Origin: Paraburkholderia aromaticivorans
GTDB taxonomy: Bacteria; Pseudomonadota; Gammaproteobacteria; Burkholderiales; Burkholderiaceae
Assembly (NCBI RefSeq): GCF_012689525.1
Contig: NZ_CP051514.1
Coordinates: forward strand, 1,426,001-1,490,000
Length of the DNA stretch: 64,000 nucleotides
Direction of reading: 5' to 3'
This document shows, piece by piece, positions 38,700 to 48,975 of the stretch. Position 1 is the stretch's first letter; the number at the start of each line of letters is the position of its first letter. The translations under genes were made by a program, and so were the position numbers. Under the pieces are notes generated by a model. That model saw nothing but the letters and a program-made list of their open reading frames with translations, had not been told where the DNA came from and made no database searches.

Positions 38700-39673
38700 A
38701 TCGTGTAGTCATTCAGGTCGAAGCGTACATACGGCTGCTTGCCGACCTTCACGGCCAGTTGCAGTTCGCAGGGGTACGGATTCTCCGGTAACGTAAGCAG
38801 GCTGGGCTGCTCGCGGGCGAAGGCTTCGCGCACCGTGATCGTGGGCTCTTCCCGGCAGGGACGATCGGCCGCCATGCCCGCGCACCATTGCGCGGCCTGG
38901 ATGTTCAGATCGTCGAGATCGGCGAACTTGCGCGCGGCAAAGAAACTCTCGCGTACATATCTGATAGCTCTTTCGACGCGTCCCTTCTCGTTTCCTCTGG
39001 CCACTGCCACGGGACGGGGCTCGAAGCGATGATGAGCGGCGAACGCCAGAAGCGTCGGGTTGAAGCGGATCGCATCACCCTGACGCTCGAGCACAGCGCT
39101 CCTGAGATTGTCGTAGAGGAGGATCCTTGGCAATCCCGACCACGCCGCAAACGCGCCGGCGTGGCCCGCCAGGAAGCTGTCCATGCGGGCATCGAGGAAG
39201 AAGCGCAGATAGATCTGCCGCGACCACGACAGGACCATGACGAAGGCCATCAGCGGCCGGCGCGCACGCCCGATCTGCAGGTGATCGAAATGGGCCCAGT
39301 CAACCTGGCCTTGCTCTCCGGGCAAGGTGCGCAGCCGCAGATAAGCCTCTGGTGCAGGACGCGGGCGGTGTAACGCGATCAGATGCCGGAAATGATGAAG
39401 GTTGCCACGGTAGCCGCGCTCGGTGACCATCGCGTACAGCCGGCTGGCCGTGAGCGACGGAAACCTCTTGAGCGTGTCATGGATAAACGGCAGGTAGGCA
39501 TCGATCTGCGAAGGTCTGAGCATCCCGCCGACGCGGGGCAGACCGGCCTGCGCCAGCACGCGCTGGACCGTGCCACGGTGCACGTGCAACTGCCGTGCGA
39601 TGGTGCCGCAGCGCCACTTCTCGACGTGGTAGTAGCGCAGGATTTGCGCCTCGAGTTCAACTCCAATGGTCAT
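38700..39673 (-). pseudogene. istA: IstA transposase, N-terminal part
   Basis: About 320 residues up to the insertion of the tyrosine-recombinase element, where the frame runs into four foreign codons (CASQ). The N-terminal helix-turn-helix is [20 protein letters not shown]; the DDE core includes [34 protein letters not shown] and [20 protein letters not shown]. It is undamaged otherwise. Confidence 0.9.
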
Positions 39674-40119
39674 GGGTCACTTCCTGTGTAGTAGGTAGTA
39701 GTACGAACATCACGGAAGACCCGACGGCGTAGTGGCCCGAGGCGCACGAAGTCCGGACAGACGCAGTGGCAGAAATGGCAACGCTCAGGCACAACTGGGG
39801 CGGTGGCGGACACCGCCGCTGTTGCCGCCGACGTCGTCGAAGTCGTTGCCAGTAGAGCATCGGCGGCAGGTACAGCGGAACCCTGATGCGTCACTTTATT
39901 CTGGCGGCTGCGATAGCGGCGCATCCGTTCGGCATGCGCGAAGCGGCCGTGACGACTTCGCTGATAGCGCTGGCCGGCCACGCGCATGCTGGCCTGACGG
40001 GCGAGCTCAGAACAGTCACCGTCGCAGTAGATCTGGCCGCGGTCGCAACGGCGGCAAACGATGACCTGCGCCCGGCAGCGGGCGCACACAAACAGGCGGC
40101 CGGTGGCCGGCATCGGCAA
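39670..40119 (-). CDS. Zinc-ribbon-like ORF upstream of istA
   Basis: 149 residues; its end overlaps the istA start. Two cysteine clusters, [18 protein letters not shown] with CDGDC and CHFCHCVC, suggest zinc binding. The middle ([20 protein letters not shown]) is basic. I recall such a gene as part of a subgroup of IS21-like elements; its role may be DNA binding or regulation of istAB. It is intact. Confidence 0.65.
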   Translation of the reverse strand: MPMPATGRLFVCARCRAQVIVCRRCDRGQIYCDGDCSELARQASMRVAGQRYQRSRHGRFAHAERMRRYRSRQNKVTHQGSAVPAADALLATTSTTSAATAAVSATAPVVPERCHFCHCVCPDFVRLGPLRRRVFRDVRTTTYYTGSDP

Positions 40120-40478
40120 TCCCCGTCAATGCCGAAACGCTATCGACGGGACTAATGGACCGTGCCATACTGGACCGGCACCCGTGCCCCATGCGCGTGT
40201 GGGGCTCGACATCGGAGTGAACTTGGCGGTTTGAGCCGGTGTCGGGCCTGTTTCTTCGGCGGTATCCCTTCTTCTACCGCATCTCGACCTGAGCGTCACC
40301 ACTTCCTGAAACGAGCCGCGTCGGGTGCGTCTGCACTCGCCCTACGGGCTCCTTCCGACGCACCCGGTACCGCTTCCTGCTCTTCGCGCCAACCATTCCC
40401 AAACCGCTCAGCAGAGCTGGACCATTCCGTATCTCTGATTGACGCCGCCGTTTAGTGTCGGTTTCTCACAGCCGTTCA
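40120..40478. other. Non-coding right end of the IS21-like element
   Basis: About 360 bp between the zinc-ribbon ORF and the terminal repeat. No gene seen. It should carry the promoter and the IstA-binding repeats. Confidence 0.5.
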
Positions 40479-40877
40479 CAGCTGCAAGCGGTCATTGCTT
40501 AACCGCGGGGCATATACGGTCTCCTGATCGATCAGCACAGTGTCGACTACGCGGCAAACCTCAACCAGTTGCTGCCACTCGCGACTGTTGCGTGCGAATC
40601 TTGATACTTCGCGGGCAGCCACTGCACCAACACGCCCGAGACAGACCTCAGCCACCATGCGTTCGAAACCTGTGCGCGTCCGCGTTCCGGCGGCAGAACA
40701 GCCCAGATCCTCATCGATCACTTCGACTTCCTTCCAGCCCAACTGGCGCAGACGATCCTGCATCGCGTACTGCAGTTTCTGGCTCTCCAGATTGTGGCTG
40801 ACCTGGTAGGCGGAGGACTGGCGAACGTACAGTACGGCCTTGCGAGCCAGATGTTGAACTCGAATCTTGTCACTCAT
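40479..40877 (-). pseudogene. Large serine recombinase, N-terminal catalytic part
   Basis: The resolvase domain begins MSDKIRVQHLARKAVLYVRQ with the nucleophile Ser in VRQSSAYQVSHN. It continues EVIDEDLGCSAAGTRTRTGF and VAAREVSRFARNSREW to LIDQETVYAPRLSNDRLQL, where the IS21-like element interrupts it. It resumes at 31054. The preceding small ORF overlaps its start region. Confidence 0.88.
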
Positions 40878-41061
40878 CGCACACCTCCTGTTCGCGTGCT
40901 GCGACGTGCAGTTCGCGTCGGTGTTGCCGCAGCAGTTGCACCAGCAGGCGAAGTGTCTGCTGCCGCACGTCCACCGGCAGATGTGCCCACACGGGCGTCT
41001 CTGGGCAAGGCTGAAACAGATCGGGCTGATCGCCCGGATGGGTGCTCGGAACGCGTCGCAT
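40870..41061 (-). CDS. Small recombinase-associated protein
   Basis: 63 residues from ATG 41061 with a strong AGGAGGAG site. It contains VWAHLPVDVRQQTLRLLVQL and LLRQHRRELHVAA. Short proteins of this type regularly precede this class of serine recombinase genes; its role is unknown. It overlaps the recombinase start. Confidence 0.6.
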   Translation of the reverse strand: MRRVPSTHPGDQPDLFQPCPETPVWAHLPVDVRQQTLRLLVQLLRQHRRELHVAAREQEVCDE

Positions 41062-41434
41062 CGGCTCCTCCTGTACAGGACAAAGGACGGTGCTCGGCTT
41101 GTACCACATTGAGTTGTGAGGCGAGAGATTCATCGGTCAACAGGCGCTTCAGTTCGCGCAGCGCGCCGCAGTCAACGATTGGCACTGTTGATAATCTAGC
41201 CTGATAGCAGACAACTGGATCAAACATCCACTGCGGCATCTCCGATACGCTCGCTGTCTCGAGTGGCTCAAGGGCACATCGCAGAATGTTCTCGCCATTC
41301 TTCTCGACAACGTTGAAGATCCAGGCCATTCGACCGAACCACGGGTGCCAGCGATAGAGAACCTCTCGTGACTCGGTAATGTGGGTGTTGTGTTTGCGGC
41401 TTGTAGAACCGACAAAGGCGGCACACCTGCGCAC
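40874..41434 (-). CDS. Recombinase-associated ORF of unknown function
   Basis: The first 110 or so residues (VLYRWHPWFGRMAWIFNVVE, LPQ-like EMPQWMFDPVVCYQ, ALRELKRLLTDESLASQ) resemble a protein often encoded first in such recombinase modules. The tail runs through the next small gene in another frame and is Ala/Arg/Thr-rich, so a frameshift has probably removed its stop near 41100. The start is uncertain. Confidence 0.4.
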   Translation of the reverse strand: MRRCAAFVGSTSRKHNTHITESREVLYRWHPWFGRMAWIFNVVEKNGENILRCALEPLETASVSEMPQWMFDPVVCYQARLSTVPIVDCGALRELKRLLTDESLASQLNVVQAEHRPLSCTGGADATRSEHPSGRSARSVSALPRDARVGTSAGGRAAADTSPAGATAAATPTRTARRSTRTGGVR

Positions 41435-43048
41435 TTGGCTTACATTCTGCAGGTCGAAGAGACAATTTGGCGTGAATTTCGTTGCGAGTCGGGCGGGCGA
41501 AATGCGCGGTCCGCCCGCCGGGTAGCCTGAGCGACTGCCTCTGCAAATCCGTGTGCGGGATAAGACAGCATCAAAAGGCTTTGGCTATTTAGTATTCCTC
41601 TTCTAATATATCGGAAGAATTTCAGGCCCGCAAAAACTTTCTCCGCCCAAGGCTCGCTTCATCCTGCACAGCGGGCGACTGGGACCTTTACCCCTTGTCA
41701 ATCACTTCATCGATTGCATCGGCCTGGCGTCCTTGTTCGATCGGCACGTTCCCTCAGACGCGCGCTGTGCGCTCCCTCACGCCCAAGCCCTTGGCGTGCT
41801 GCTGCGCTCGATCATCGTCGAGCGTGAGCCGGTTTACCGCCAGCAGGAGACGGTCCACGACTTTGCGGGCGGGATGTTTGGCATCGCTTCTGGGCAGATG
41901 GATCACCTCAGCGATGATCGGCTTGGCCGGGCGCTGGATCACTTGTTTGACGCCGACCGCGCGGCCTTGCTCACCGAGGTGGCGCTGGCCGTTGCAGAGC
42001 GCTTCGGCGTGAACTTCGACGAGTGTCACAACGACAGTACGACTATCAGCTTCTATGGCAGCTATCGCGGTGCCTCAGGCCGCAAGATCCGCGGACGCAC
42101 GACTCCGATGATCACCTATGGTCACTCGAAGTCGCACAGACCCGATATGAAGCAGCTGCTGTTCATCCTCACCATGACCGCCGACGGCAACATTCCCGTC
42201 GCGTTCCGCTGTACCGACGGCAACACGAGCGACTCGCGCACCCACATCGATACCGGGAATACGCTGCCCGCCCTGGCCGGCCGAAGCGACTTCCTGTATG
42301 TGGCCGACTCAAAGCTTTGCTCGCGGGAAAACATGGACCATGTCGATCGCGCGGGCGGACAGTTCGTCACCGTGTTGCCCGCAATCGCCTGGAAGACGCC
42401 GAGTTCCGCCAGTGGATCCAGTCCAACACCCCTGACTGGACCTGTGTGTGGGACCGGCCCAATTCACGTCACAGCGACGGGCCGCGCGACTGCTGGTATG
42501 TCTTTCGCGCGTCGCTGCTGTCGGCCGAAGCCTGGCCCGTAGTATGGGTGTGGAGTCCGTTGCTGACCCTGCGCCGGGAGGCCCGGCGACGCAGGAACAT
42601 CGCCGCGGCCATTGAAGAGTTCAAAGTTACGCGCGCGGCTGGCCGGCACGAAGACGCGGCTGCGTGGCGCTGCCGAGATTGACCTGCAAATCAAGGTGAT
42701 TCTCGAGAAGCACCACGTCGCCCGTTATCTGAACGTCCGGCGTACCGTGCGTGAAGAACACGAGTACAGGCAGACGCGCCGGGGTCGCCCGGCCCGAGAC
42801 CGCTTACCGCAAGATCACCAGCCGGCGCTTTGACATCGAGTGGACGACCGACGAACAGGCCATCGCTTGCGATCACAACAGCGATGCCATGTATCCCCTG
42901 GTCACAAACGATCGTAGTCTGTCACCGGCTCAGATGCTGGAAGCCCACAAGGGTCAGCCGATGACCGAGAAGCGCTTCGAACAGGTCAAGACGTACATGA
43001 GATCGCACCAGTGTTTCTGAAGGATGAGGGCCGCATCGAGGCTTTCTT

Positions 43049-44290
43049 CACCAATGTGCGCGTGAAGCACCGTCCTTCAGGGCGGTGGGGTAGAGCGCGG
43101 GACTTGCCTTTTCGTATTGATCTGGTACTGTATATCCGTACAGCCAAACCGGAATGAGTCGACCCGTGACACGTTGCAAGGATCCAGTTCGAGTTCTGCG
43201 CATAAGAATCAAGGACAGGCATGCTTCGTCGCTTGCCGGGATGGCGCGGGCTGTGAACTTCGTCTGGAACTATTGCAATGACCTGTCGCTCCAGATCTTT
43301 CGCCGCGAGCGGCGCTTTGCCTCTGGCATTGAGCTCCAGCGTTATCTGAACGGGGCCTCGAAAGAAGGCCTGGCGGTTGGCTCGGCCGTGTTTCAGCAGA
43401 TCGCCGAAGAGTACGCGACGCGCCGCAAACAGCACCGCAAGGTAAAGCTTCGATGGCGTCGCCCGGCCGGCGCGCGACGCTCGCTGGGATGGATTCCATT
43501 CAAAGCCCGCTCGGTTGTATAGCGCCATGGTCAGGCCCACTTTCAGGGCCTGCATGTTGGCGTCTGGGACAGCTATGGCCTGGCCGGCTATGAGTTCGGC
43601 GCCGGTTGCATCTCCGAGGACAGCCGCGGCCGCTGGTATCTGAACGTGACGGTCAAGGTGAAGTCTGCCCGGCCCAATGAAGCCAACCCGGATCTGGGAA
43701 TCGACCTCGGGCTCAAGACCTTTGCCGGCTTCTCGGACGAACGTCTTCCCAATGTCGACGCGCAGCGCTTCTACCGCGACCTCGAACCCGCGCTCGCCAC
43801 TGCCCAGCGAGCACGCAGGAAGAGCCGGGTGAAGGCGATCCACGCCCGGATCGCGAACCGCAGGAAGGACTTTCTGCATCAACCCAGCAGCCGGCTCGCT
43901 CGCGAGTACGGTGCAATCTTTGTCGGCAACGTGAATGCTTCGGCCCTCGCGAAAGGACAGCACAGCAAGTCTGTGCTCGACGCGGGCTGGTCGACGTTCC
44001 GGACCATGCTTCGGTACAAGTGCGATGACGCAGGCGTATGGTTCGATGAGGTCGATGAAGCGTTTTCTACCCAGACCTGTTCGTGCTGCGCGAGCCGCAC
44101 GGGGCCGAAAGGTGTCGCAGGTCTTGGAATAAGAGAGTGGAAATGCATCCATTGTGAAACGACACATGATCGTGATCGCAATGCTGCCCGCAACATTCTC
44201 GCGGTCGGACGTGACCGCCTCGCAGGAGGAATCCCCGCCCTTTCCGCGCGAGCGGCAGTCGGTCACGACTGAGGGCGGGGAGGACGTCAA
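43049..44290 (+). mobile_element. IS200/IS605-type tnpB-only element B, uninterrupted
   Basis: Left end CACCAATGTGCG with hairpin CACCGTCC-TTCA-GGGCGGTG (43068-43087). Right end with CCCCGCCCT (44233 onwards) pairing with AGGGCGGGG (44272-44280), then AGGACGTCAA ending in TCAA (44287-44290). It is inserted after CTT in the IS1634 gene with no target duplication, as expected for this family. It serves as the empty-site reference for element A. Confidence 0.82.
43154..44272 (+). pseudogene. tnpB: TnpB-like protein of element B, with a nonsense codon
   Basis: Starts MSRPVTRCKDPVRVLRIRIK. TGG in element A (ARSVVWRHG) is TAG here at 43520-43522, the only inactivating change. RuvC-I Asp is in GIDLGLKTFAGF, the zinc ribbon is CSCC...CIHC and the RuvC-III Asp in DRDRNAARNIL. 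Where many TnpB proteins have the RuvC-II Glu (E-D-L or E-N-L) this one reads FVGNVNASAL; a nearby Glu in EVDEAFSTQTC might substitute. About 360 residues when joined. Confidence 0.82.
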
Positions 44291-44639
44291 GCTGTACTTC
44301 CTCGCTCTGCTTGTGCAGGCGCTCATTGAACGCGAGCTGCCCCTTGCCATGAAGCGCGAGAATCTCGACGAACTGGCTCTTTATCCCGAGCAGCGTCAGT
44401 GCGCACGCCCCACGACCGAACAGATCATGCGCCTGTTCAGCCTCGCCCAACGTCACCGGCTGATCGAGGGTGCACACACCGTGCAGGTCTTCGACGTTCC
44501 CCTCACGGAATTGCAGCGTCAGCTGCTCAGGCTACTCGGCGTCCCGGAAGACGCCTTTCGGCCGCCGGACTACCGATGAAATTCGCGCCAAATTGGGTCC
44601 CCGACGTGCGGAATGTAAGACTTAGGGTTCTGAAGGCAA

Positions 44640-44845
44640 CAGATTTGCGCAAAATATCCCGCTGGCTTGGCCATACGCACATGCAAACGACGGAGATGTA
44701 CACCCGGGCCGACCCGTCAGTGAGACTGGAAGTCCTTGAATCGGTCGCTCCGCCCAAACTGCGATCCGGACGATTCAAGGCGACAGATGCATTGATCGCC
44801 TCGTTGACGCCTACCATTATGCGGAGAGACGGACGTCAGATCTGA
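44640..44845 (+). pseudogene. C-terminal fragment of a tyrosine recombinase
   Basis: Encodes DLRKISRWLGHTHMQTTEMY (His and Tyr nucleophile region), then VLESVAPPKLRSGRFKATDA and ALIASL, as at the end of RIT-type integrases. The upstream catalytic part is absent. It directly follows the IS1634 end. Confidence 0.7.
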
Positions 44846-44884
44846 CGTATGCGCGGGCCTCGGAGAAAGAGCCTCCGCGTAAAA

Positions 44885-45049
44885 ATGGGCCCTCCATTGA
44901 ATCTCGATCTCAGCGAATGGGGAGACGCATTCCCCGACAACCGCGTCCGCGGCACCGCCGCCCTCGACCGGCTACGCCACGGCGCCTATCGCATCGCCAT
45001 TGAGGGCGAGAGCCTGATAAAAGGCAGCGGCAAGAGAACCGCCACATGA
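44885..45049 (+). pseudogene. C-terminal fragment of an IstB-like ATPase
   Basis: Encodes NLDLSEWGDAFPDNRV and ALDRLRHGAYRIAIEGESL, typical of the end of IS21 helper proteins. It differs from the istB at 31371-32135, so it comes from another element. Confidence 0.6.
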
Positions 45050-45231
45050 GCCACTTGGTAAGCGCTGTCGTGCGGCACACGGAGCGAATAGTTGACGCGG
45101 TCGCGGATCTCCCTCAAGGCGCCGCGCCGATCGCGAGACATTCAATCCAACGGCCCGGGCAAGTCAGCGGGGCAAGAGCCAGTTTGTGATCTGGTCGAGG
45201 TCGGCCTTGCCGCATTCGCCGGCAAACCGCC

Positions 45232-46623
45232 TCACCTTCTGCGCATTGTCCGTGAAGCAAGGAAATAGTGTAGCGCCGACCACGCAAGCACGACAGTAAT
45301 AGACAGCATCGCGTAACGAATTCCGGTAGCCGACGCATCTGCGCATGCCTCGACCAAAGCCCCATGAAAGGCACTGACACCGTGACCGCCCGTCACATGA
45401 GGCGTGCCGCACATTAGACGGTAATTGCCCTCCGTGAACAAACTCGCCGAGAATTTGTCACTGAGAAACCCGACAACCGCAGGGCCGCCGCCTTGCCCCA
45501 CGAAGGAGACGAGCAAAAGGACAAAGGCCGCTGCTCTGGCGCGCATCCGCGGAGTGACTGTCCCTTGGATAACAGCATTGGTCGCGCCGTAGAAGAAGCT
45601 GAGGAGCACCGTGCTGACGAAAATCAACGTAATCGCTACGGGCCATTCGCGCTGCAAGAACGCAATCGCCATAATCGGAAATCCAATGATTGTTCCCAAC
45701 GCGGGTACGAGCCCGTACCATTGGACATTTCGCGAGGCCAGTCTATCGGTCAGGAGTCCTCCAAACCCGTTTCCAATCATTCCCGCAACACCGATCGCCA
45801 CGGCGAAGACAAGCCCGGCCTCCGCGCTGTTCATACCAAACGCCCGCGTGAGATAGACCGGGATGAAGAGATTGATCCCGTACAGCGCAAAACTCCCTAC
45901 CACGTAACCAAGCACCATCTGAACCGCAGCTTTATCGGCCAGCAATGTTCGGACAACGGCGGCAAAGGACGGAACACCTTCGGGGGCAGCTGCTTTCCCG
46001 AGTTCCGATGCGCCTCTGTCCGGCTCGCGCAACGTCATATACGTCAGCATTGCGACGATGAGGCCGGGTAGTCCCATCACCAGAAAGGCAGCGCGCCATC
46101 CGTAATGCTGAGCCACCCAGCCGCCGCCCAGAGCTCCAATGAATACGCCCAGCGGTGGCCCCAACGCATAGATCGAAAGCGCCGTTGCGCGTCGTTCTGG
46201 GGGAAATTGATCAGCAATGAGGGAATGCGCGGCCGGCGTGCCGCCTGCCTCGCCAATACCCACACCGATCCGGTACATCAGAAGCTGCCAATAACTGCCC
46301 GCCGTGCCGCATAACGCAGTCATGATCGACCACCCGGCGATTGCCACGGAGATCAACATCACCCGGCTGTAGCGCTCGGCGAGGCGCGAAATGGGAAGGC
46401 TCAAAACGCTGTAGAAGATGGAAAATGCCAAGCCCCCAAGCAATCCGAGTTGCAGGTCCGTCAGGTTCATTTCCGTTTTTATTGCCTGTCCAACCACGGA
46501 TAGGATAATCCGGTCAACAAAGCTCCATGCGTAAGTCAGCACAAGCAGGGATAACAACCAGACCCGATACGACGCGGTTGGTGTAATTCCTCGCACTCTC
46601 AGTGTGCCGCTCTCATCAGACAT
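45232..46623 (-). CDS. MFS transporter (spinster-like)
   Basis: Start ATG 46623 (MSDESGTLRVRG), with GGAGGAG just upstream, giving 463 residues and about 12 membrane segments. Signature runs: SFVDRIILSVVGQAIK in segment 1, RLAERYSRVMLISVAI in the loop 2-3 region, GIGEAGGTPAAHSLI in segment 5, and TDRLASRNVQWYG. Relatives transport organic acids or aromatic compounds. An IclR-type operator lies 213 bp upstream, so it is probably the uptake system of the catabolic cluster 20 kb away. The substrate is unknown. Confidence 0.9.
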   Translation of the reverse strand: MSDESGTLRVRGITPTASYRVWLLSLLVLTYAWSFVDRIILSVVGQAIKTEMNLTDLQLGLLGGLAFSIFYSVLSLPISRLAERYSRVMLISVAIAGWSIMTALCGTAGSYWQLLMYRIGVGIGEAGGTPAAHSLIADQFPPERRATALSIYALGPPLGVFIGALGGGWVAQHYGWRAAFLVMGLPGLIVAMLTYMTLREPDRGASELGKAAAPEGVPSFAAVVRTLLADKAAVQMVLGYVVGSFALYGINLFIPVYLTRAFGMNSAEAGLVFAVAIGVAGMIGNGFGGLLTDRLASRNVQWYGLVPALGTIIGFPIMAIAFLQREWPVAITLIFVSTVLLSFFYGATNAVIQGTVTPRMRARAAAFVLLLVSFVGQGGGPAVVGFLSDKFSASLFTEGNYRLMCGTPHVTGGHGVSAFHGALVEACADASATGIRYAMLSITVVLAWSALHYFLASRTMRRR

Positions 46624-46835
46624 CGTCTCCTCCATTGTGAAGCCATTCATGTTTCAATATTCAACAAGCCATATGTGGGAAGCAATTTCAAATTCGTTCA
46701 AGCCCGTTGCCGCCTGTTTCACGAATTATCATGCTGACCCTCTTACTGTTTGCCGGATACGGATATAAGGGTTGTGTCTCCCGCGTGGACGACCTCGGGA
46801 CAGATTGTCAATCGTTGGGCGACTTGGCTATAGAC

Positions 46836-46853
46836 TGTTCACTGCGTGAAACA
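46836..46853. promoter_or_regulatory. IclR-type operator upstream of the MFS gene
   Basis: CTGTTCAC-TGC-GTGAAACA, in the context ATAGACTGTTCAC shared with 27288-27305 and 48976-48993. Confidence 0.6.
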
Positions 46854-46894
46854 CTACATGGTTGTTAACACCGGTTGACGTTAGCCGGTTTGCT

Positions 46895-47335
46895 TCAACA
46901 ACGCAAATCGGCTAGGTCCCAAGGCGAAACGGGCAGCGGTTGGCGCGGGCCGTGTCGCGACGCAGGCTCCGCCAGATATTCACGACGCCGCTCGAGCAGG
47001 CACGAATCGGTTGGATGAGCAATTGCCTTCTCCGCGACTGTCGTGTCAACAATCACGCGCTTCACGCTCGACACCTTGATCACACCGGCACGCTTTGCTG
47101 CTTCAATCGTTTCGGCCAGCTACTCTTCAACGCGGGCTTCGCCCGGTCGTTTGCGCCAGCGTGTCAGGCTCGACGCGTCAATCGGCGGCTCCATCTGCAG
47201 GTACGTCTCGCCGGTGAAGACCTGCCGGTACGGGTTCTCCGTAAGCGGTAATTTCGGCTCATCTGGAACCGGTGGGTAACCAGGAAAAAGAAGCTTCCAA
47301 AAGGCGTCGGGTCCATACATGCCAGGTGCCTGCAA
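46895..47335 (-). pseudogene. IS5-family transposase fragment
   Basis: The upstream part (47120-47335) encodes LPLTENPYRQVFTGETYLQM and IDASSLTRWRKRPGE; the next part (46895-47083) encodes SVKRVIVDTTVAEKAIAHPT. These are consecutive segments of IS5-group transposases in different frames. Both ends of the gene are missing. Confidence 0.75.
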
Positions 47336-47631
47336 ATCTCACAACACCATTTCGACCTTAGCGCCTGACCGCGCAAGGCTTGGATGATTGTTCAGGCTCG
47401 ACTGCTTGGCCAGCCAGAGCCTCTCTACCGTTCTCACTGACCGATGCGGCGCCGCGCCTTACTCACGCCGCGCTCCACAGGAAGGCACTTCGCCGTGTGG
47501 GCAGCAAGCCGGATACGCCGTCTGTCAACCGCGATGTAAGGAGCGCCCGGCATGCGCCGCACAGCTCACTTCGACGAGCGGCACCGGGCCATGCTCACCG
47601 AAACTGAAACCATCCGTCGCAATCAACCGCA

Positions 47632-48708
47632 TCAGAAGTGATGCCTGATGCCCACCCGCGCGGCAAACTGATTTCCGGTCGAAGAGAAGCCCGCAAATGA
47701 ACCGGGCGTCGCAATTAGAAACATACCTGCTCCCGTGTTGCTATTCGTGTGCTGGAAATTCAAGCCCAGATAGACGTCCGTTCGAACCGACAACAAGTAG
47801 TGAATTGCTGCGTTGAATTGATGAAAATCTGAGTGGTTAAATGTTGTGTAGGTGTAGCCGCCGCTATACCGTATCGATGGAGTCAGTGAATAGTCCCCGC
47901 CGATTTCGTAATTGTTGATTACAGCATTGCCGTACACCGGCGTATTTGTCACTCGCGTGGTGGTTGCGTTGCCAAAGACCACAAGCTTCGTGAAAGAATA
48001 CCGAGCGCCCATTCCCATGGTCCGGGTCGCATTCCCACCGAGCGTGATTGAGGCAAGGCTGCCAAATTGGCCGTTGACGTTGGTATAGGCGGCGCTGATA
48101 ACGAGCGGGCCATGCGAGTATTGTGCACCGAAGCTGACAGCACGCGGCGCTGTTGGGGTCCCGCCAAACGCCCCCGCTACGTTACTGAACCCGTACATAC
48201 CACCAAAACTGACGCCCCCGATCACAGGCGACATATATTTCACAGCGTTGTTCAGGCGCTCTCCCGCTATTCGGTCGGCGTCAAACAAATGGAAACTATA
48301 GGCTGTACCTCCCCGCAAGGCGACGGTGTCTTCTACAAGATAATCAGACATCAAGTCCCACTGACGTCCCAGTGTAAGCTTGCCATATGTTTCGGAAGAG
48401 AGCCCCACCACAGCGAGACGCCCGAACTCAAGGTTGCTCATCATGCTTCCGTCGTTAAGGCTGAAGCCGTTCTCAAGCTGGAATATCGCCTTGAGTCCGC
48501 CACCAAGATCCTCCGACCCGAGCAACCCCCATCTGTTGGCCTGCATGATACCGGAATCTGACATCACATTATGTGACCCACCCTGGTTGCTAACGTACGT
48601 AACGCCGCCGTCTAGAATGCCGTACAGCGTGACGCTACTTTGCGCGTAGGCATGAACAGACGTCATGCCAGCTAGCACAAACAACAGAGGAATAGCATTG
48701 AATTTCAC
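47632..48708 (-). CDS. Gram-negative trimeric porin (OmpC-like)
   Basis: Start GTG 48708 (VKFNAIPLLFVLAGM) with AAGGAG seven to ten bases upstream; 358 residues. A signal peptide ends near VHAYAQ, the mature protein begins SSVTLYGILDGGVTYVSN, and conserved strands include ANRWGLLGSEDLGGGLKAIF and GKLTLGRQWDLMSDYL. It ends in VGIRHHF, the terminal Phe of outer-membrane barrels. An IclR-type operator lies 268 bp upstream, suggesting a role in entry of the catabolic substrate. Confidence 0.92.
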   Translation of the reverse strand: MKFNAIPLLFVLAGMTSVHAYAQSSVTLYGILDGGVTYVSNQGGSHNVMSDSGIMQANRWGLLGSEDLGGGLKAIFQLENGFSLNDGSMMSNLEFGRLAVVGLSSETYGKLTLGRQWDLMSDYLVEDTVALRGGTAYSFHLFDADRIAGERLNNAVKYMSPVIGGVSFGGMYGFSNVAGAFGGTPTAPRAVSFGAQYSHGPLVISAAYTNVNGQFGSLASITLGGNATRTMGMGARYSFTKLVVFGNATTTRVTNTPVYGNAVINNYEIGGDYSLTPSIRYSGGYTYTTFNHSDFHQFNAAIHYLLSVRTDVYLGLNFQHTNSNTGAGMFLIATPGSFAGFSSTGNQFAARVGIRHHF

Positions 48709-48975
48709 CCAGATCTCCTTACCTGACAATTAGCTTTTTGATTTATAACTGCCGTGATTACCGATAGGCACCTATCGAATCGGCCGCCGAACCAATGCAC
48801 CGCACTCGTGGCACCAGTTCGACGTGGTTCCCATTCCAAACAGCCCTCTATCGGGCTACCTTGGCGGGCGCTATCACTTTGGGAAGTGTCTTCGCACACG
48901 TTTATCGAATGGATTGGCGCGTATTTCGACGACCTCAGTGGGCAGTTTGGGGCGGGCGGAATGAGGGCAATAGAC

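Larger units (their letters stand above)
31055..40478 (-). mobile_element. IS21-like element inserted in the serine recombinase gene
   Basis: The direct repeat CAGCTG flanks the element (31049-31054 and 40479-40484). The ends are related inverted repeats: TTAGCGGCGGCGTAAAAGCG at the left and TGAACGGCTGTGAGAAACCG read inward from the right. Joining the flanks restores RLQLLGLKGTL of the recombinase. Gene order, in direction of transcription, is a zinc-ribbon ORF, istA, istB and a small ORF. istA is itself split by the tyrosine-recombinase element at 32657-38699. Confidence 0.88.
41607..44578 (+). pseudogene. IS1634-family transposase, frameshifted and interrupted
   Basis: The frame opens after 41606 (LHSGRLGPLPLVNHFIDCIG) without a clear ATG. 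The DUF4277/IS1634 core is readable: RQQETVHDFAGGMFG, LSDDRLGRALDHLFDADRA, HNDSTTISFYGSYRG and ITYGHSKSHRPDMKQLLF. Frameshifts near 42385, 42620, 42790 and 42995 are needed. The C-terminal part resumes after tnpB element B at 44291 (LYFLALLVQALIERELPLAM, YPEQRQCARPTTEQIMRLF). Joining the flanks gives EAFLLYFLAL, a good match to the family. Confidence 0.85.

Noticed and set aside
42986..44350. 454-codon minus-strand open frame across tnpB element B
   Set aside because: Antisense to the real tnpB and IS1634 sequences; no recognisable domain.
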